From Trichomonas vaginalis G3 (lineage: Eukaryota; Parabasalia; Trichomonadida; Trichomonadidae): DNA of 64,000 nucleotides. The first letter of the stretch is position 1; the number at the start of each line of letters is the position of its first letter. The translations under genes were made by a program, and so were the position numbers. This document shows positions 10,053 through 20,237 of the stretch, piece by piece. The stretch lies in contig NC_067207.1 of the NCBI RefSeq assembly GCF_026262505.1, positions 26,318,082 to 26,382,081 of the forward strand, written 5' to 3'. The notes under the pieces were generated by a model that did not search any database, was not told where the DNA came from, and saw only the letters and a list, made by a program, of their open reading frames with translations.

Positions 10053-10419
10053 CCTTCCATAGGATATGTATTAGAAAGATCAATGTCAAACTTTTTGAAA
10101 GAATTGTTTTTTTGTTGAGCGATTTTCTCATATTTAATAATATATTTAAGTTGGCGTATCTTACGCCCTTCCAAAAATATGTATTAGAAAGATAAATTTT
10201 AAACTTTTTGAAAGAATTGTTTTTTTGTTGAGCGATTTTCTCATATGTAATAATATATTTAAGTTGGCGTATCTTACGCCCTTCCAAAAATATGTATTAG
10301 AAAGATTAATTTTAAACTTTTTGAAAGAATTGTTTTTTTGTTGAGTGATTTTCTCATATTTAATAATATATTTAAGTTGGCGTATCTTACGCCCTTCCAA
10401 AAATATGTATTAGAAAGAT
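10053..10419. repeat. 113-bp tandem repeat, about 3.2 copies
   Basis: The landmark TTGGCGTATCTTACGCCC recurs at 10151, 10264 and 10377, which gives a 113-bp period. The first, partial unit starts near 10053. GGCGTATCTTACGCC is a small inverted repeat in every unit. Apparent open frames here are repeat shadows with the same protein in each unit. Confidence 0.9.
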
Positions 10420-10439
10420 GACTTATAATTTCATAAATT

Positions 10440-10830
10440 ATTTTGTCCCGACGGCTTGAGCGGGTATCAGAATGGTTGCTTACACAATGCGTCAGCAAAA
10501 TGTCGGTTGGGGTGCCCTTCTTGGCCTCCTGAGTACTCACCAAGATACCCCCAGCTCCCGCAAAACACCTCCCTTAGGTGTGCATTACCTGACGGCATTA
10601 TTTTGCAATTATTTCAAATTTTTTAGATGTCTTTTGTTAAAGTTTGTTAACTAAAGACTTGAAAACAGCTTACCGCTTCAAGCTGCTCTCTTCCCGGTTC
10701 CTCTGCCGCAATCCTCTGTTTGATTGTGCGCAAAGCTCTCCTCCTTGTGAACCATGGCTGATAGAAAGAACTGAAAGACAGGATAGGAGGAACATGCCGG
10801 TTCAAGTTAACTTGCAATATGCTTCTGATT
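10440..10830. other. GC-richer island of unknown origin
   Basis: This stretch is visibly richer in G+C than the DNA on both sides, with runs such as GATACCCCCAGCTCCCGC and GCTCTCTTCCCGGTTCC. Open frames on both strands are short and unrecognised. It does not fold like a tRNA and I do not recognise rRNA. It could be a fragment of a mobile element or of a GC-richer gene. Confidence 0.4.
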
Positions 10831-11297
10831 AGTGATTTTAGATGAAAGATTAGCGAAATCGCATTTAATTTGGATAGAAGGATTCAATTTTATGAAGCAG
10901 GCTCGTAGAAAATATGAGGAATAGCACAATCTTTTGCAATCACAACGCGATTGCAAAACTTCGACCGACAAGAGTGTATTGTGCACTCTTGTCGGTCTGC
11001 ATGTCTCATTCCGGGAGACATTGTCACTGCATGTCTCCCAGAATGAGACAATCTTCCGCATTCATAACTTGAATGCGGAAGTTTGACCGACAAGAGTGCA
11101 CAATACACTCTTGTCGATCTAAATGTATCTTACAATCAAAGACACTTTCATACAATCTTTTCGAAGTTAAAAAAAAAATTTAATTATTTCTTTCTTTTGT
11201 TTATTAAATCGCCTTACTCACGTACTAATCTCTTTTAGAGACTCTATCGAGCTATCCCCACATATAAACCTGTGACAATAATACATATTTACTCTCT

Positions 11298-11483
11298 TCA
11301 TATTCTGATCTCATGACACATTATCGCAAAAACTATAATTATACAACACATCTCATAAAGTCTCATTTTAGCCCTATCTAAGCGTTCAAAACCTATTTTC
11401 CACACGTAATCTGATTCTTCTGGCTCCGCTGATTCGATTTCTGCTGTCAGATCGTGAAAATATGCATCACATAAAGAGATAAA
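11298..11483 (-). other. Arm-encoded open stretch of about 62 codons (first arm)
   Basis: The stretch reads ISLCDAYFHDLTAEIESAEP and ends IMCHEIRI with a stop. The same sequence, with one or two substitutions, is in the opposite arm at 11775-11960 on the plus strand. There is no ATG at the start, only GTG in the track frame, so it may be a captured gene fragment, a product started elsewhere, or chance. The sequence is protein-like, with an acidic middle followed by a hydrophobic C-terminal segment. Confidence 0.3.
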
Positions 11484-11774
11484 TGCAAATTGCACAACTT
11501 AATATTTTCCTTAAAATTTCTCTTCAGGTTCATAACTAAATAAGCTCTTTTTTTGAAAATTCAATTTTTTCCAAAAATGTATGAATTCAAAAGTTCAGAT
11601 TATATCTAGTCATTTTCCAACATTAATTTTGTGTTTTAGTTTTTGAGATATTCATTTTATTATACGTATTATTCAGAAAATTAAAAGAATTTGTGAGGGA
11701 AACGGAGGAGATAATAAATATGTAAAGATGGATGAATAGACAATTTGAAAAAAAAGCAATAATTTTGAGTTGTG

Positions 11775-11960
11775 TTTATCTCTTTATGTGATGCATATTT
11801 TCACGATCTGACAGCAGAACTCGAATCAGCGGAGCCAGAAGAATCAGATTACGTGTGGAAAATAGGTTTTGAACGCTTAGATAGGGCTAAAATGAGACTT
11901 TATGAGATGTGTTGTATAATTATAGTTTTTGCGATAATGTGTCATGAGATCAGAATATGA
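11775..11960 (+). other. Arm-encoded open stretch of about 62 codons (second arm)
   Basis: This is the mirror copy of 11298-11483, reading LTAELESAEPEESDYVWK and ending in the same hydrophobic tail. The two copies are oriented tail to tail away from the 291-bp centre. Preservation of the frame in both arms may simply reflect gene conversion of the arms. Confidence 0.3.
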
Positions 11961-12301
11961 AGAGAGTAAATATGTATTATTGTCACAGGTTTATATGTGG
12001 GGATAGCTCGATAGAGTCTCTAAAAGAGATTAGTACGTGAGTAAGGCGATTTAATAAACAAAAGAAAGAAATAATTAAATTTTTTTTTAACTTCGAAAAG
12101 ATTGTATGAAAGTGTCTTTGATTGTAAGATACATTTAGATCGACAAGAGTGTATTGTGCACTCTTGTCGGTCAAACTTCCGCATTCAAGTTATGAATGCG
12201 GAAGATTGTCTCATTCTGGGAGACATGCAGTGACAATGTCTCCCGGAATGAGACATGCAGACCGACAAGAGTGCACAATACACTCTTGTCGGTCAAACTT
12301 C

Positions 12302-13709
12302 CTAATACAAAATTTGATTCCCTTATTATCTTCTTAACAAAACTTAAGATTTCAATAATACATCATGAAAACATTCATTTACTACATTCACACTGTTATT
12401 CCTTTCTATAAATTAACTCATTTAATAGAATCTTGTTTTTATATCTTATTATTTTCTCATAATACTTCTAATTCCTCTATTTCCTCTTCCACATAAAATT
12501 TAATTTTGTAATGCTATCATATACACTTAATGTTTTCAAATTTTCAGATTTAAATTTAATCTTTATTTTCATCATCATTTATAATCTTGTTCCTATATAA
12601 AGTTATAATAAATTATCGTCAGATTCTAATATTTATGATTCTTACTACTCAATTCAATATAATTATGTTAGTCACTCATATTCAGGAGAATAATTTAAAA
12701 ATCTATAGCTCATATTTTGATAGTTATATATTTAGATGATATATATTGCAATTCCGGTTTCAACACGATCAAATGCCAAACCAAGACAAAATATATATGA
12801 ATTTTCAAAATATCGATTTACATTAGAATCTATATCTAATTTTATCAATACACAAGTAGGGAATGTTCAATACATCTTTGAGCAACGTGAATAGCACAAT
12901 TTTATAGGATTATTTGTTGATTATATAAAATATAAGCCAAATCGAATCTGCTGTATAGTACTTTAGTTTATCATTGAATGTTAAATGTGTTCAGATAAAT
13001 ATTTGAGTCAGATATCGCATTTTCTAATTTCAAAATTTATCTCATGAAGTTAGAATTTATTTGATCATACAACATCATGTTAGTCAAACCAGAGTTCAAT
13101 GGCGATTCTAAAATGGAACAAATGCTTGTTTTATCAAAATGTTAAAATATTAATCTAAAAAACTTAATATCTAACCAAACCATTCTAGAATTATTATATA
13201 CAGGTATAGGCAATCTAAATGCACGCGGAATTCGGAAAATTAAAAAGAATATTTATGAGACTATTAAATCTTATGTAATTCAATGAAAAGTAGATAATAT
13301 GAATATCCATAGGCTATATATCAACATATGAGTTTTTGGTTTGACCAATACTATACTAATGTGATCAAATTAATCTGATTTCTTAGATTTTCATTTGAAG
13401 CATTTGCAGTAGTAGGGGTACCTTTATATATTAACATATTAAAAAATTGCGCTCCGATTCGCAGTTTCTTCATGATTTTGAGATTGCATTTGATTTCGCG
13501 ATGCAGAAAAAAATCACTTTAGATTCCCGTCAAACTCTAAGTATAAGCATGTATCTATATGTAGAAACTGTCTGCGCTATTTATTTCCCGGCTCAAAAAA
13601 CCACGGTGTCTGTGTGAGGAAAATACCCATTTTAGGACCCTGGGTAGGGGGTCATGAAAATTTTCCAAGAGTTGGAAATATAGGGTACTTTCGATTTAGC
13701 TATAAAATG
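12302..13709. other. AT-rich spacer left of M2
   Basis: No gene is seen. From about 13440 to 13700 the composition is less AT-rich (GGACCCTGGGTAGGGGG near 13640), but no frame is long. The last five bases, AAATG at 13705-13709, are one copy of the M2 target duplication. Confidence 0.6.
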
Positions 13710-13744
<35 letters not shown>

Positions 13745-13797
13745 TAGTGGGGCTTCCAGGGGCTGCGCCCCTTCTAGCCCTGAAGATGTTTAGTATA
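13710..13797. repeat. M2 left terminal inverted repeat
   Basis: An A run (13710-13742) is followed by GGTAGTGGGGCTTCCAGG, a hairpin AGGGGC-TGC-GCCCCT, then TCTAGCCCTGAAGATG. It pairs with 42704-42786. The hairpin stem differs in sequence from the right end but keeps its pairing. Confidence 0.9.
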
Positions 13798-13865
13798 ACT
13801 TTGTCCGGACAAGTAAGGGTCTATCGTCGCTACAGGAAAAGTTACGGGCGTTCCAAGGAAGTATA

Positions 13866-14083
13866 CTTTGAGAGACTCTTTAGAAACTTTAGACGTTTTA
13901 CATAACCATCCATGCTTTTACTTTACATCCGATAAAAGTGGTTTGGAAACCGTTATGAGATGGTTAGAGGACATACATGACTATGAGTTTAGATATGACA
14001 AGATAGAATATGAGAGAGGTCCTATAAACCGGAGAAAGTGTCATATAAACATCTGTCAAAAACCGCTTTTTAACTTCACTTAA
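13866..14083 (+). pseudogene. Dam-like methyltransferase fragment at left end (M2)
   Basis: This piece (SLETLDVLHNHPCFYFTSDK onward) matches the C-terminal part of the methyltransferases at 6408-7226 and 41212-42030. It lies just inside the left TIR on the opposite strand to the intact-looking copy at the right end. It is therefore part of a longer, imperfect inverted duplication of the two ends. It is a fossil fragment. Confidence 0.8.
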
Positions 14084-14084
14084 A

Positions 14085-14651
14085 ATGCCACGTAAGCTAC
14101 GTAAGAATATACGTAAGAGGAAGAGAGCATTGAAACATCCAATAGTAAAACTAACACCACAACAACAGTTGCAACAACAAATGCTGAATGACCCCACTAT
14201 GTTGCAACAAATGTCAAACAATCCTATGCTTTTAAACCGAGTTGTTGGTGCACAGAGTGGAGGTTTAAGAGCGGCACTTTTAGCGAAAATGGCAGGCTAT
14301 GGTGGAGCTGCAGACGGAACAGCCTATAACCCTCAAAGTCAAATGAATTTGAGTTCACTCAAAAATCAAATAACAGATGTCAAAAAGTCAAACATAGACA
14401 TACAGAAGCAAATAGGTGAAAACGAAAAGAAACTAGAATATGACAGACACACAAAGAAACTCAATGAGTTAAACGTAGAGAAAAAGAAGAAAGAAGAACA
14501 ACTGAAAGAACTAAGTACAGAGGAATATGCGAAAAAAGTGTCAGAAAAAGCAGCAGAAGTAGCAAAAATGGAACAAGATGTTGTAAATTTGAAAAACCAT
14601 ACTACTCGATATAAAGTACTGAAAGATGAAGAAATAAAACAAAAGCCCTGA
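14085..14651 (+). CDS. Basic, coiled-coil structural-type protein (M2)
   Basis: The 188-aa frame begins MPRKLRKNIRKRKRALKHP, a strongly basic start like a DNA-condensing core protein. A Gln-rich stretch and a small Gly/Ala-rich region follow, then a long Lys/Glu-rich coiled coil (residues about 90-170). It is immediately followed by another coiled-coil frame at 14660. No family is recognised. A virion core role is inferred from the basic start and the position before the capsid genes. Confidence 0.5.
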   Translation: MPRKLRKNIRKRKRALKHPIVKLTPQQQLQQQMLNDPTMLQQMSNNPMLLNRVVGAQSGGLRAALLAKMAGYGGAADGTAYNPQSQMNLSSLKNQITDVKKSNIDIQKQIGENEKKLEYDRHTKKLNELNVEKKKKEEQLKELSTEEYAKKVSEKAAEVAKMEQDVVNLKNHTTRYKVLKDEEIKQKP

Positions 14652-14659
14652 AGACATAT

Positions 14660-15538
14660 ATGGATAGCGATGAGTATAAAAAAGAAGTTGAAGCAAATGT
14701 AAAGGCAGAAAAACTTTTACAGTTGCAAAACCAAACCGTACAGTATGAAAACTTAGCACAAGAAAGTAAAAATAACGACGCAGCCATGCAAAAGGCAATG
14801 AAAAGCGCAGAATATATAAAAGCTAACAATGACTGGTTAGATGCCCAAGCCAACGCTAAAGCAGCCCAACTCATAGGGTCAATAAGGACAAAAATACAAG
14901 CGGATGAAGACAGTTCAAATGAAGCTTTAACAAATGCTGACTTTAAGAACGCCTTCGAAGCTCTTCATAGTAAGGTGAAACAAGTGAACGACTTCTCATC
15001 TGGAAAGAAACTGAAGTCTGAAGGTTTCGACAAAGAGTTAAAAGAAGTAGCACAAAATATGACGAAAATAACAGATGCAGCAACGAGACAGGCAGTTCAA
15101 AGTGCCTATGACGCCGTTAGAGCAACTGTTGTGAAAAGTCAAGAAAAAGAGTTACAACAGACCAAAACAGACCTAGTAAATGCTTTCTTAAGAACGAAAA
15201 GTCAGGTAGGACATTACGCTGCAGATGGAACATATGTGCCAGCTGGTGGAACTTATATACCAGCTGTTGGAATTTATATACCACCAAACCCTCAAGAGAA
15301 GCACCTGCACCAGGACTACCTAAAACATTTACATCGTCACATGGACACAGACACAGGCATGCACCAAAACCAACACAACAACCAACAGTTCAAAATCCAG
15401 CACAACAACAACAACAACCAACACAACAACCAGCACAAACCAACACAACAACCAACAGTTCAAAACCCTGCACAACAACAACCACAACCAACAGTTCAAA
15501 ACCTGCACAACACAACCACAAACAGAGCAAGGACATAA
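14660..15538 (+). CDS. Coiled-coil, Gln/Asn/His-rich protein (M2)
   Basis: The 292-aa frame has an alpha-helical Ala/Lys/Glu-rich first two thirds, then a run of YVPAGGTYIPAVGIYIPP-type repeats, then a low-complexity tail of repeated QHNNQQ/QPTVQN units. The tail DNA is a CAACA-rich simple repeat, so its exact reading is unreliable. It sits within the left structural block. Function is unknown, possibly a virion filament or core component. Confidence 0.45.
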   Translation: MDSDEYKKEVEANVKAEKLLQLQNQTVQYENLAQESKNNDAAMQKAMKSAEYIKANNDWLDAQANAKAAQLIGSIRTKIQADEDSSNEALTNADFKNAFEALHSKVKQVNDFSSGKKLKSEGFDKELKEVAQNMTKITDAATRQAVQSAYDAVRATVVKSQEKELQQTKTDLVNAFLRTKSQVGHYAADGTYVPAGGTYIPAVGIYIPPNPQEKHLHQDYLKHLHRHMDTDTGMHQNQHNNQQFKIQHNNNNNQHNNQHKPTQQPTVQNPAQQQPQPTVQNLHNTTTNRART

Positions 15539-16641
15539 AAGAAGTAGAGAACAAGGAAACCAAGAATTCTTAAAAAGGCTTAAGGAAGACTATGGTTACC
15601 CAGATAGTATTGACTTTAGTGACAGATATAAAGAAGCTATTAGAAAGTTCAAGGATGGAAATACTGACCCGAACCTATTTAGCTTTATGGTTCAGCACCA
15701 AATGGATATAATTTCAAACCTGGAAAATACAAGCTCGCTAAGGGATATGATTTAATAGCATATCATCCAAATGACATGACTGAATTTACTCCGAGATATT
15801 TGATGTCAGAGCTAAATGACAATTCAACTCCCGTCATGAAACGCGTAAAAAATAGACGGAACGAAAGAAGAAAGGTTTTTGAGTCCGGATGACTTAGAAA
15901 GGGAACTTGTTGAAAACGGTCTCGGAATATATGAAATGCCAGCAGATGAGGTACAAGAAACTCCACAGGAAGAACTAGTTCAGATACAACCAGACATGGA
16001 AGAAATAGTTCAGCAACAACAAGCTAGAAGAGCCTGAAGGAAACGAACAAGTCCTCCTTTGGAAACTAACTTCACAGAACTAGATGAAGATTTGGAACAG
16101 CCGAAAAATCTTGACCCTCAACAAGAGTATGCGGAGAATATGGAATATTTCCAAGAGTCTAAAAAAAATTCGGCTGACATAGTAGAAGAATATCGAAAAA
16201 TGTTTGCCGACATACAAAAGACTCCAACACCAGATGAAAATATTCAGCATAGAATGGAAGTACTGAAAGAAAATGTACACAAATACAACAACCCTTTTTA
16301 CTTACGAGCATTTAACGTTCAATCTTCGGATGAACTCGGTGAAGATAAAAGGTTAAATTTCAAGAAAAACATATAGAAATGAAACATTGTTTAAAGTTCA
16401 TTCAGAACCTAACCAAGATGGAAACAACCTACTTTTGTTTCTGCAGACGATGGAACTACAAATGAGATGGGGTCATAAAGCTAACCCGGATAGGTGGTTC
16501 ATAAACTTACAACCACAATTCCAAGAAGTTGTAGACGCAATGGAAGTCAATGGTGAACCAGATATAGCTGGTATTTTAAGCGCGGCTTTAATGCCATTGA
16601 AAGATATGAAACATGCAGATATTTTGGACCAGTATAAATGA
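15539..16641 (+). pseudogene. Decayed structural-block genes (M2)
   Basis: Fragments of Glu/Gln-rich protein-like sequence occur here, including the frames at 16059-16376 (FTELDEDLEQPKNLDPQQEY) and 16387-16641 (FRSEPN-type start, MRWGHKANPDRWFINLQPQF). None matches a family I know. Position between the core and major capsid genes suggests morphogenesis functions. It is broken, with several breaks. Confidence 0.4.
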
Positions 16642-17330
16642 ACATGGCTGATGGAAATATAACACCTGACGTTCTAGAACATTTATCTCAAAGAACTACA
16701 CAGAACCATAGAGATGGTATATTTGGTGAAGAGTTTAGAAAGAAAGTTAGGGGAGAGAGAAGGAAGAGAACCTATTGTACATGACCTTGCAAACGAAAGT
16801 TTACAAAATGTCATAAAATTACTTTGCAGACAATGAACTGAGAAGGGATGAATATTTAAGAAAACTCAAATGGACAGTACCAAATGAAATGTTAGTATTG
16901 AAAAACATGTTCCTTGACAAAATAAAACCAACTACAGAAATAAACGACGCAAGACTGAAAGATTGGGTAAAAGCTTTCCCATTCACAAAAGATATAGTTT
17001 GGTAAACATGAAAGAAAACCAGAATGGCTACAAAAACATATATTTGGAAACGAGCATATTCCATATGGACAGGCACTGTTTTGAAGAGCTTGAACCGGAA
17101 ACTCAGGAAAGAGTCATGCAAACAATACGCAACGACTCAAATACAAACTATGACAAACTCTTTCTAGGATATAGGTTACCTGAGATTGGGCGACCAGAGC
17201 CCAAAGGCAAAAGGACATGGAAAATTTGCAACATACTAGATGAACATGAGGCAAAGATGCAACAACTTGAAGCAGAGGGCAAGTTACCAAAAGCGACACC
17301 AAAGAAGAAGAGTAGAACAAAGTGAAAGTA
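16642..17330 (+). pseudogene. Decayed hypothetical gene before capsid (M2)
   Basis: The best-preserved frame, 16963-17325, reads NIYLETSIFHMDRHCFEELE and ends with a basic KKKSRTK tail. A Ser/Glu-rich stretch follows (ESSEEVTSSSESSGNE). No family is recognised. It is broken, with a few breaks. Confidence 0.4.
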
Positions 17331-17477
17331 GTGAAGAAGTAACTTCATCTAGTGAAAGTAGTGGCAATGAAGGAAAAAGAAGAGTTAAAAAACTCAGTCA
17401 GGAAGAAAGTAAAGCTTGGTCCACGTGGGTTCTATTATGACACATAAACCCAACTATTCTATATTTTTACACATATG

Positions 17478-19012
17478 AAATGTACGCCGCTCAGAATATA
17501 ACGCCAACAGTTTGGATGCCATGAATGGAAATGTTTCCGAATGGTATAACGAATGCGACAATGCCATTAGAAGGTCAGAAATAGTTCCTGGAACTTACGA
17601 ATATACAACTGCTGTTTCTTATGGAAACGTAGGTGAGTTTGGAGAAGGTTCTTCAACAACAGTAGATATTGCTTGCGACAGGTTTCATATAATTTCTATT
17701 GACAACTCTTTCTTATACGTGGAACAAGACATTGAAATAAAACCTTCTGCCAAGTTGTCTGACAAGAAAGGTTGCAATGGAATTTTCTATGTCGGATACC
17801 AATATGCTCCAGAAGTTTTCATGGGATATAAGATATATTCTAACTCTGACTTAGTTCAAACAGTAACATGGGCAAACTATGAATGGTTCGCTTTGAGAAA
17901 CTCAGTACAACCACAAGCTAGAGAACAAACAGACCAGTATGCAACTATTGAAAAAATAAGAAGACTTGACCCTAACGTTCCAGGAGTTTATGTTAACCTT
18001 TCTGATTCAGATGGAAATGCTGTCACTAAAGTAAAACTGAAACTTAGAGTTCCTTTGTCATCTTTCCTCATCTTCAGGTTTTTTAAGATACTTGCCAAAC
18101 TGGGCAGGAAAATTTCTATTGAACTTACTCCAACGCAAAAATAACTTAGTCATTGCACCAACACAAGACCCATTCACTCTTACTGTAGCTGGAACTGGTG
18201 GAGCCAAGTTCTGTGACTTTTGCAAAGACAAAGTTGACCTAAACTTTGGTTTCTCAAACCTCAACACTGAAGTAAAGTATTATTTCAATGCTGCTGGAAC
18301 TGCTTGGACCCAGTTTAAGTTCACATGCAAACAGTTTGAATGCAAGAGAATAGAAAGCAGACTTGCAGTCTATATGTTGGACCCAGATATTTCAAATGCT
18401 TTAGCTGCCAAATATATTGCAGTTCCACTTATGTTCCCTATACACCAAATATCTGTCAAAGACTTTGCAGGTGAAGTTGGAAACCAAAATCCAGGAACCG
18501 CAGGTGCAAGAACAGATATTGCTTAACAACTGCAATGAAACATGCAGATACTATGTTTGTACTGTTCAGACGAACTATAAATGACTATTCTTGTTTCTAC
18601 AACCCGGTATTAAATATCATATAAACATAGATGGCAAATATTATCCAAGAGAAGAATATTCTACAGTTGAGATATGAGGTCATACAACTTGACATTAGAT
18701 GCTATGAACTTTAACAACAACTTCACAACAACCATTAACCCTGAAATGCAAAGTTCTATTATGCCATATGTGAAAGTATGGACTCATACAGGAGGTCAAA
18801 AAACTCAATATACAAATGGAGACCGTTCAAACTTTTGGCTTGGCATTCCATTTGCTGACTCAGAAGACTTTATGGGTGGTATTTCAACTGTTGGTACTGT
18901 ACAAATACAATATACTGGTGACAGAGACGGTCCATATGAACTGAGAGCAATGAAGTTTACAAAACCAATAGCACTTTTCACGGAAGATGCTCTTTTGAAA
19001 TTCGTTCGATGA
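17478..19012 (+). pseudogene. Probable major capsid protein, double jelly-roll (M2)
   Basis: The region begins MYAAQNITPTVW and spans about 510 codons of beta-rich sequence with little charge clustering, for example VDIACDRFHIISIDNSFLYV, KVKLKLRVPLSS, FSNLNTEVKYYFN and VQIQYTGDRDGPYELRAMKF. Length, position after the core genes and composition fit the Polinton hexon-type major capsid protein known from Trichomonas Mavericks. I see no short diagnostic motif, so the call is structural inference. It is broken, with a few breaks. Confidence 0.6.
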
Positions 19013-19148
19013 AACCTGCTGGGGCTCCTCAGATTGGTATAACGACAGCTTCCATCGAGCAGATTTTGGCAGCAGGTCAGTAAGTTTTCTTGAACTGACT
19101 TCTCTCCGTCAAATATTGACAGTACGCCAGTCTTAACATAGTATTGTA

Positions 19149-19395
19149 TTAAAACTTTCCTTTAGAAATATCTGTAAGTTTTGTTGTTATATTTTTGTCA
19201 ACGTCAAGAACTTTCACCATCTCGGTTATACCAACTTTCTTTGCTTTATGAAAATATTTTGGTTCAGCAAAGACTGCTATTCTATAACATTTTCCATTGT
19301 TTGTGTAAAGAACTACTCTGTCAATGAACTTGTATTGTTTGTGTGTGTAAACTTTGTTTCTGCTTCAATTCGAAGAGATACTCAAATACGTCCAT
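19149..19395 (-). pseudogene. Small Maverick protein, about 80 codons (copy A)
   Basis: On the minus strand this begins MDVFEYLFELKQ and has the stretch GKCYRIAVFAEPKYFHKAKK, ending in ITTKLTDI-type sequence. It is divergent from the next gene across an ATTCTAAGTAAA leader. Copy B is at 23557-23802. Function is unknown. It is a fossil copy. Confidence 0.4.
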
Positions 19396-19413
19396 CTTTT
19401 TATTCTAAGTAAA

Positions 19414-19785
19414 ATGTCATTTCCGAAAAATAGAAGCGTAAGTGTTTCAAAAGGTTTAATGGCGATGGCAGATGTGAAGTTAAATTCACCAACTCAAACA
19501 AACAGTCAAAGTGTTGTTGTCAATGTCAAAGAAAGAGATGTTGAAGTGGGGAAACCATACGAAGACGAAGATGGTATAACAATAGTTCCTGTAAAAGAAC
19601 CAACATATCCTGAAGTTAGCAGAGACTTAAGTTCTGTTGCAGATATTCGAAACGACTACATGCAACTGAAAGATAAGCTTAAAACTCAGGAGAAGATTTG
19701 TCAAGCTTTAGGTCTAATGTTAAACTTGGTTGAGCACAACCCTGTAAAAGTGAACTCATATGTCATCGCACCTCATGAATTTTGA
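19414..19785 (+). CDS. Maverick hypothetical protein (copy A)
   Basis: The ATG follows CTAAGTAAA. The 123-aa protein (MSFPKNRSVSVSKGLMAMAD at the start) is hydrophilic, with an acidic GKPYEDEDGITIVPVKEPTY middle and a helical end. Copy B lies at 23820-24180. There is no recognised family. It lies first in a plus-strand run leading to the minor capsid and helicase genes. Confidence 0.5.
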   Translation: MSFPKNRSVSVSKGLMAMADVKLNSPTQTNSQSVVVNVKERDVEVGKPYEDEDGITIVPVKEPTYPEVSRDLSSVADIRNDYMQLKDKLKTQEKICQALGLMLNLVEHNPVKVNSYVIAPHEF

Positions 19786-19990
19786 AAGAACTATTGAAAC
19801 TTTTGACAGAGGCAGACGATATAAACATCAAAGAAATAGAACCGACATTGCTTGCTGTGGTGTTTCATATAATGTCATTGACAAGATATACGTTATGAAA
19901 GGAGGTGAAACGTTGAACTTAAAATATAGTTTCCCAGACGTCATAAAAATATTTGACGACCACAACATTTCATTAAAATTTACTTGCTAA
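19760..19990 (+). CDS. Maverick small protein, about 75 aa (copy A)
   Basis: The frame overlaps the end of the previous gene and contains RTDIACCGVSYNVIDKIYVM and YSFPDVIKIFDDHNISLKF. Copy B occupies about 24160-24390. There is no known family. It ends next to a GCTAAGTAAAAATG leader that starts the next gene. Confidence 0.4.
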   Translation: MSSHLMNFERTIETFDRGRRYKHQRNRTDIACCGVSYNVIDKIYVMKGGETLNLKYSFPDVIKIFDDHNISLKFTC

Positions 19991-19996
19991 GTAAAA

Positions 19997-20227
19997 ATGT
20001 CAAAACTTCTTGAAAGATGTTTGAAGAAAAATAATATAGACTTTATTTCATGTAAAGGACTTTACACACTTTTGAACGATATGAAAGACCCTGTTTTGTT
20101 TGTTCGTGTAGACAAAGGAAAGTTCTATGTCTTTACAAAATATTTGAACTTCTTAGACAGAGAACTTCAAGAAACGCCATGTGAAAGTTTAGATGAAGTT
20201 CTTCTCCACTTTCAGAAAAACTTTTAA
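19997..20227 (+). CDS. Maverick small protein, 76 aa (copy A)
   Basis: The start ATG follows TTGCTAAGTAAAA. The protein begins MSKLLERCLKKNNIDFISCK and contains DPVLFVRVDKGKFYVFTKYL, and looks like a compact alpha/beta protein. The copy B version (24400-24630) differs at only a few residues near the start. Function is unknown. Confidence 0.55.
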   Translation: MSKLLERCLKKNNIDFISCKGLYTLLNDMKDPVLFVRVDKGKFYVFTKYLNFLDRELQETPCESLDEVLLHFQKNF

Positions 20228-20237
20228 ATATATATAA

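Larger units (their letters stand above)
10963..12294. mobile_element. Foldback element with 520-bp inverted arms and nested palindromes
   Basis: Arm 10963-11483 is almost perfectly repeated in inverted form at 11775-12294, around a 291-bp unique centre. Both ends are GACCGACAAGAGTG. The 7-base sequence AAACTTC directly flanks both sides (10956-10962 and 12295-12301), which looks like a target duplication. Each arm holds smaller palindromes: the GACCGACAAGAGTG hairpin twice, one built on TGTCTC/GAGACA, and one built on CTTCCGCATTC. Each arm also carries the same open stretch of about 60 codons. There is no transposase, so a non-autonomous foldback or Mutator-like element is likely; the family is not certain. 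Confidence 0.75.

Noticed and set aside
10033-10543. Three similar minus-strand frames
   Set aside because: They are shadows of the 113-bp tandem repeat; the repeated protein is explained by the DNA repeat.
10472-10654. 60-codon frame in the GC-richer island
   Set aside because: Open frames exist on both strands, with no domain, no initiator motif and no conservation evidence.
10440-10830. rRNA or tRNA fragment
   Set aside because: No recognisable conserved rRNA segment and no cloverleaf despite the higher GC.
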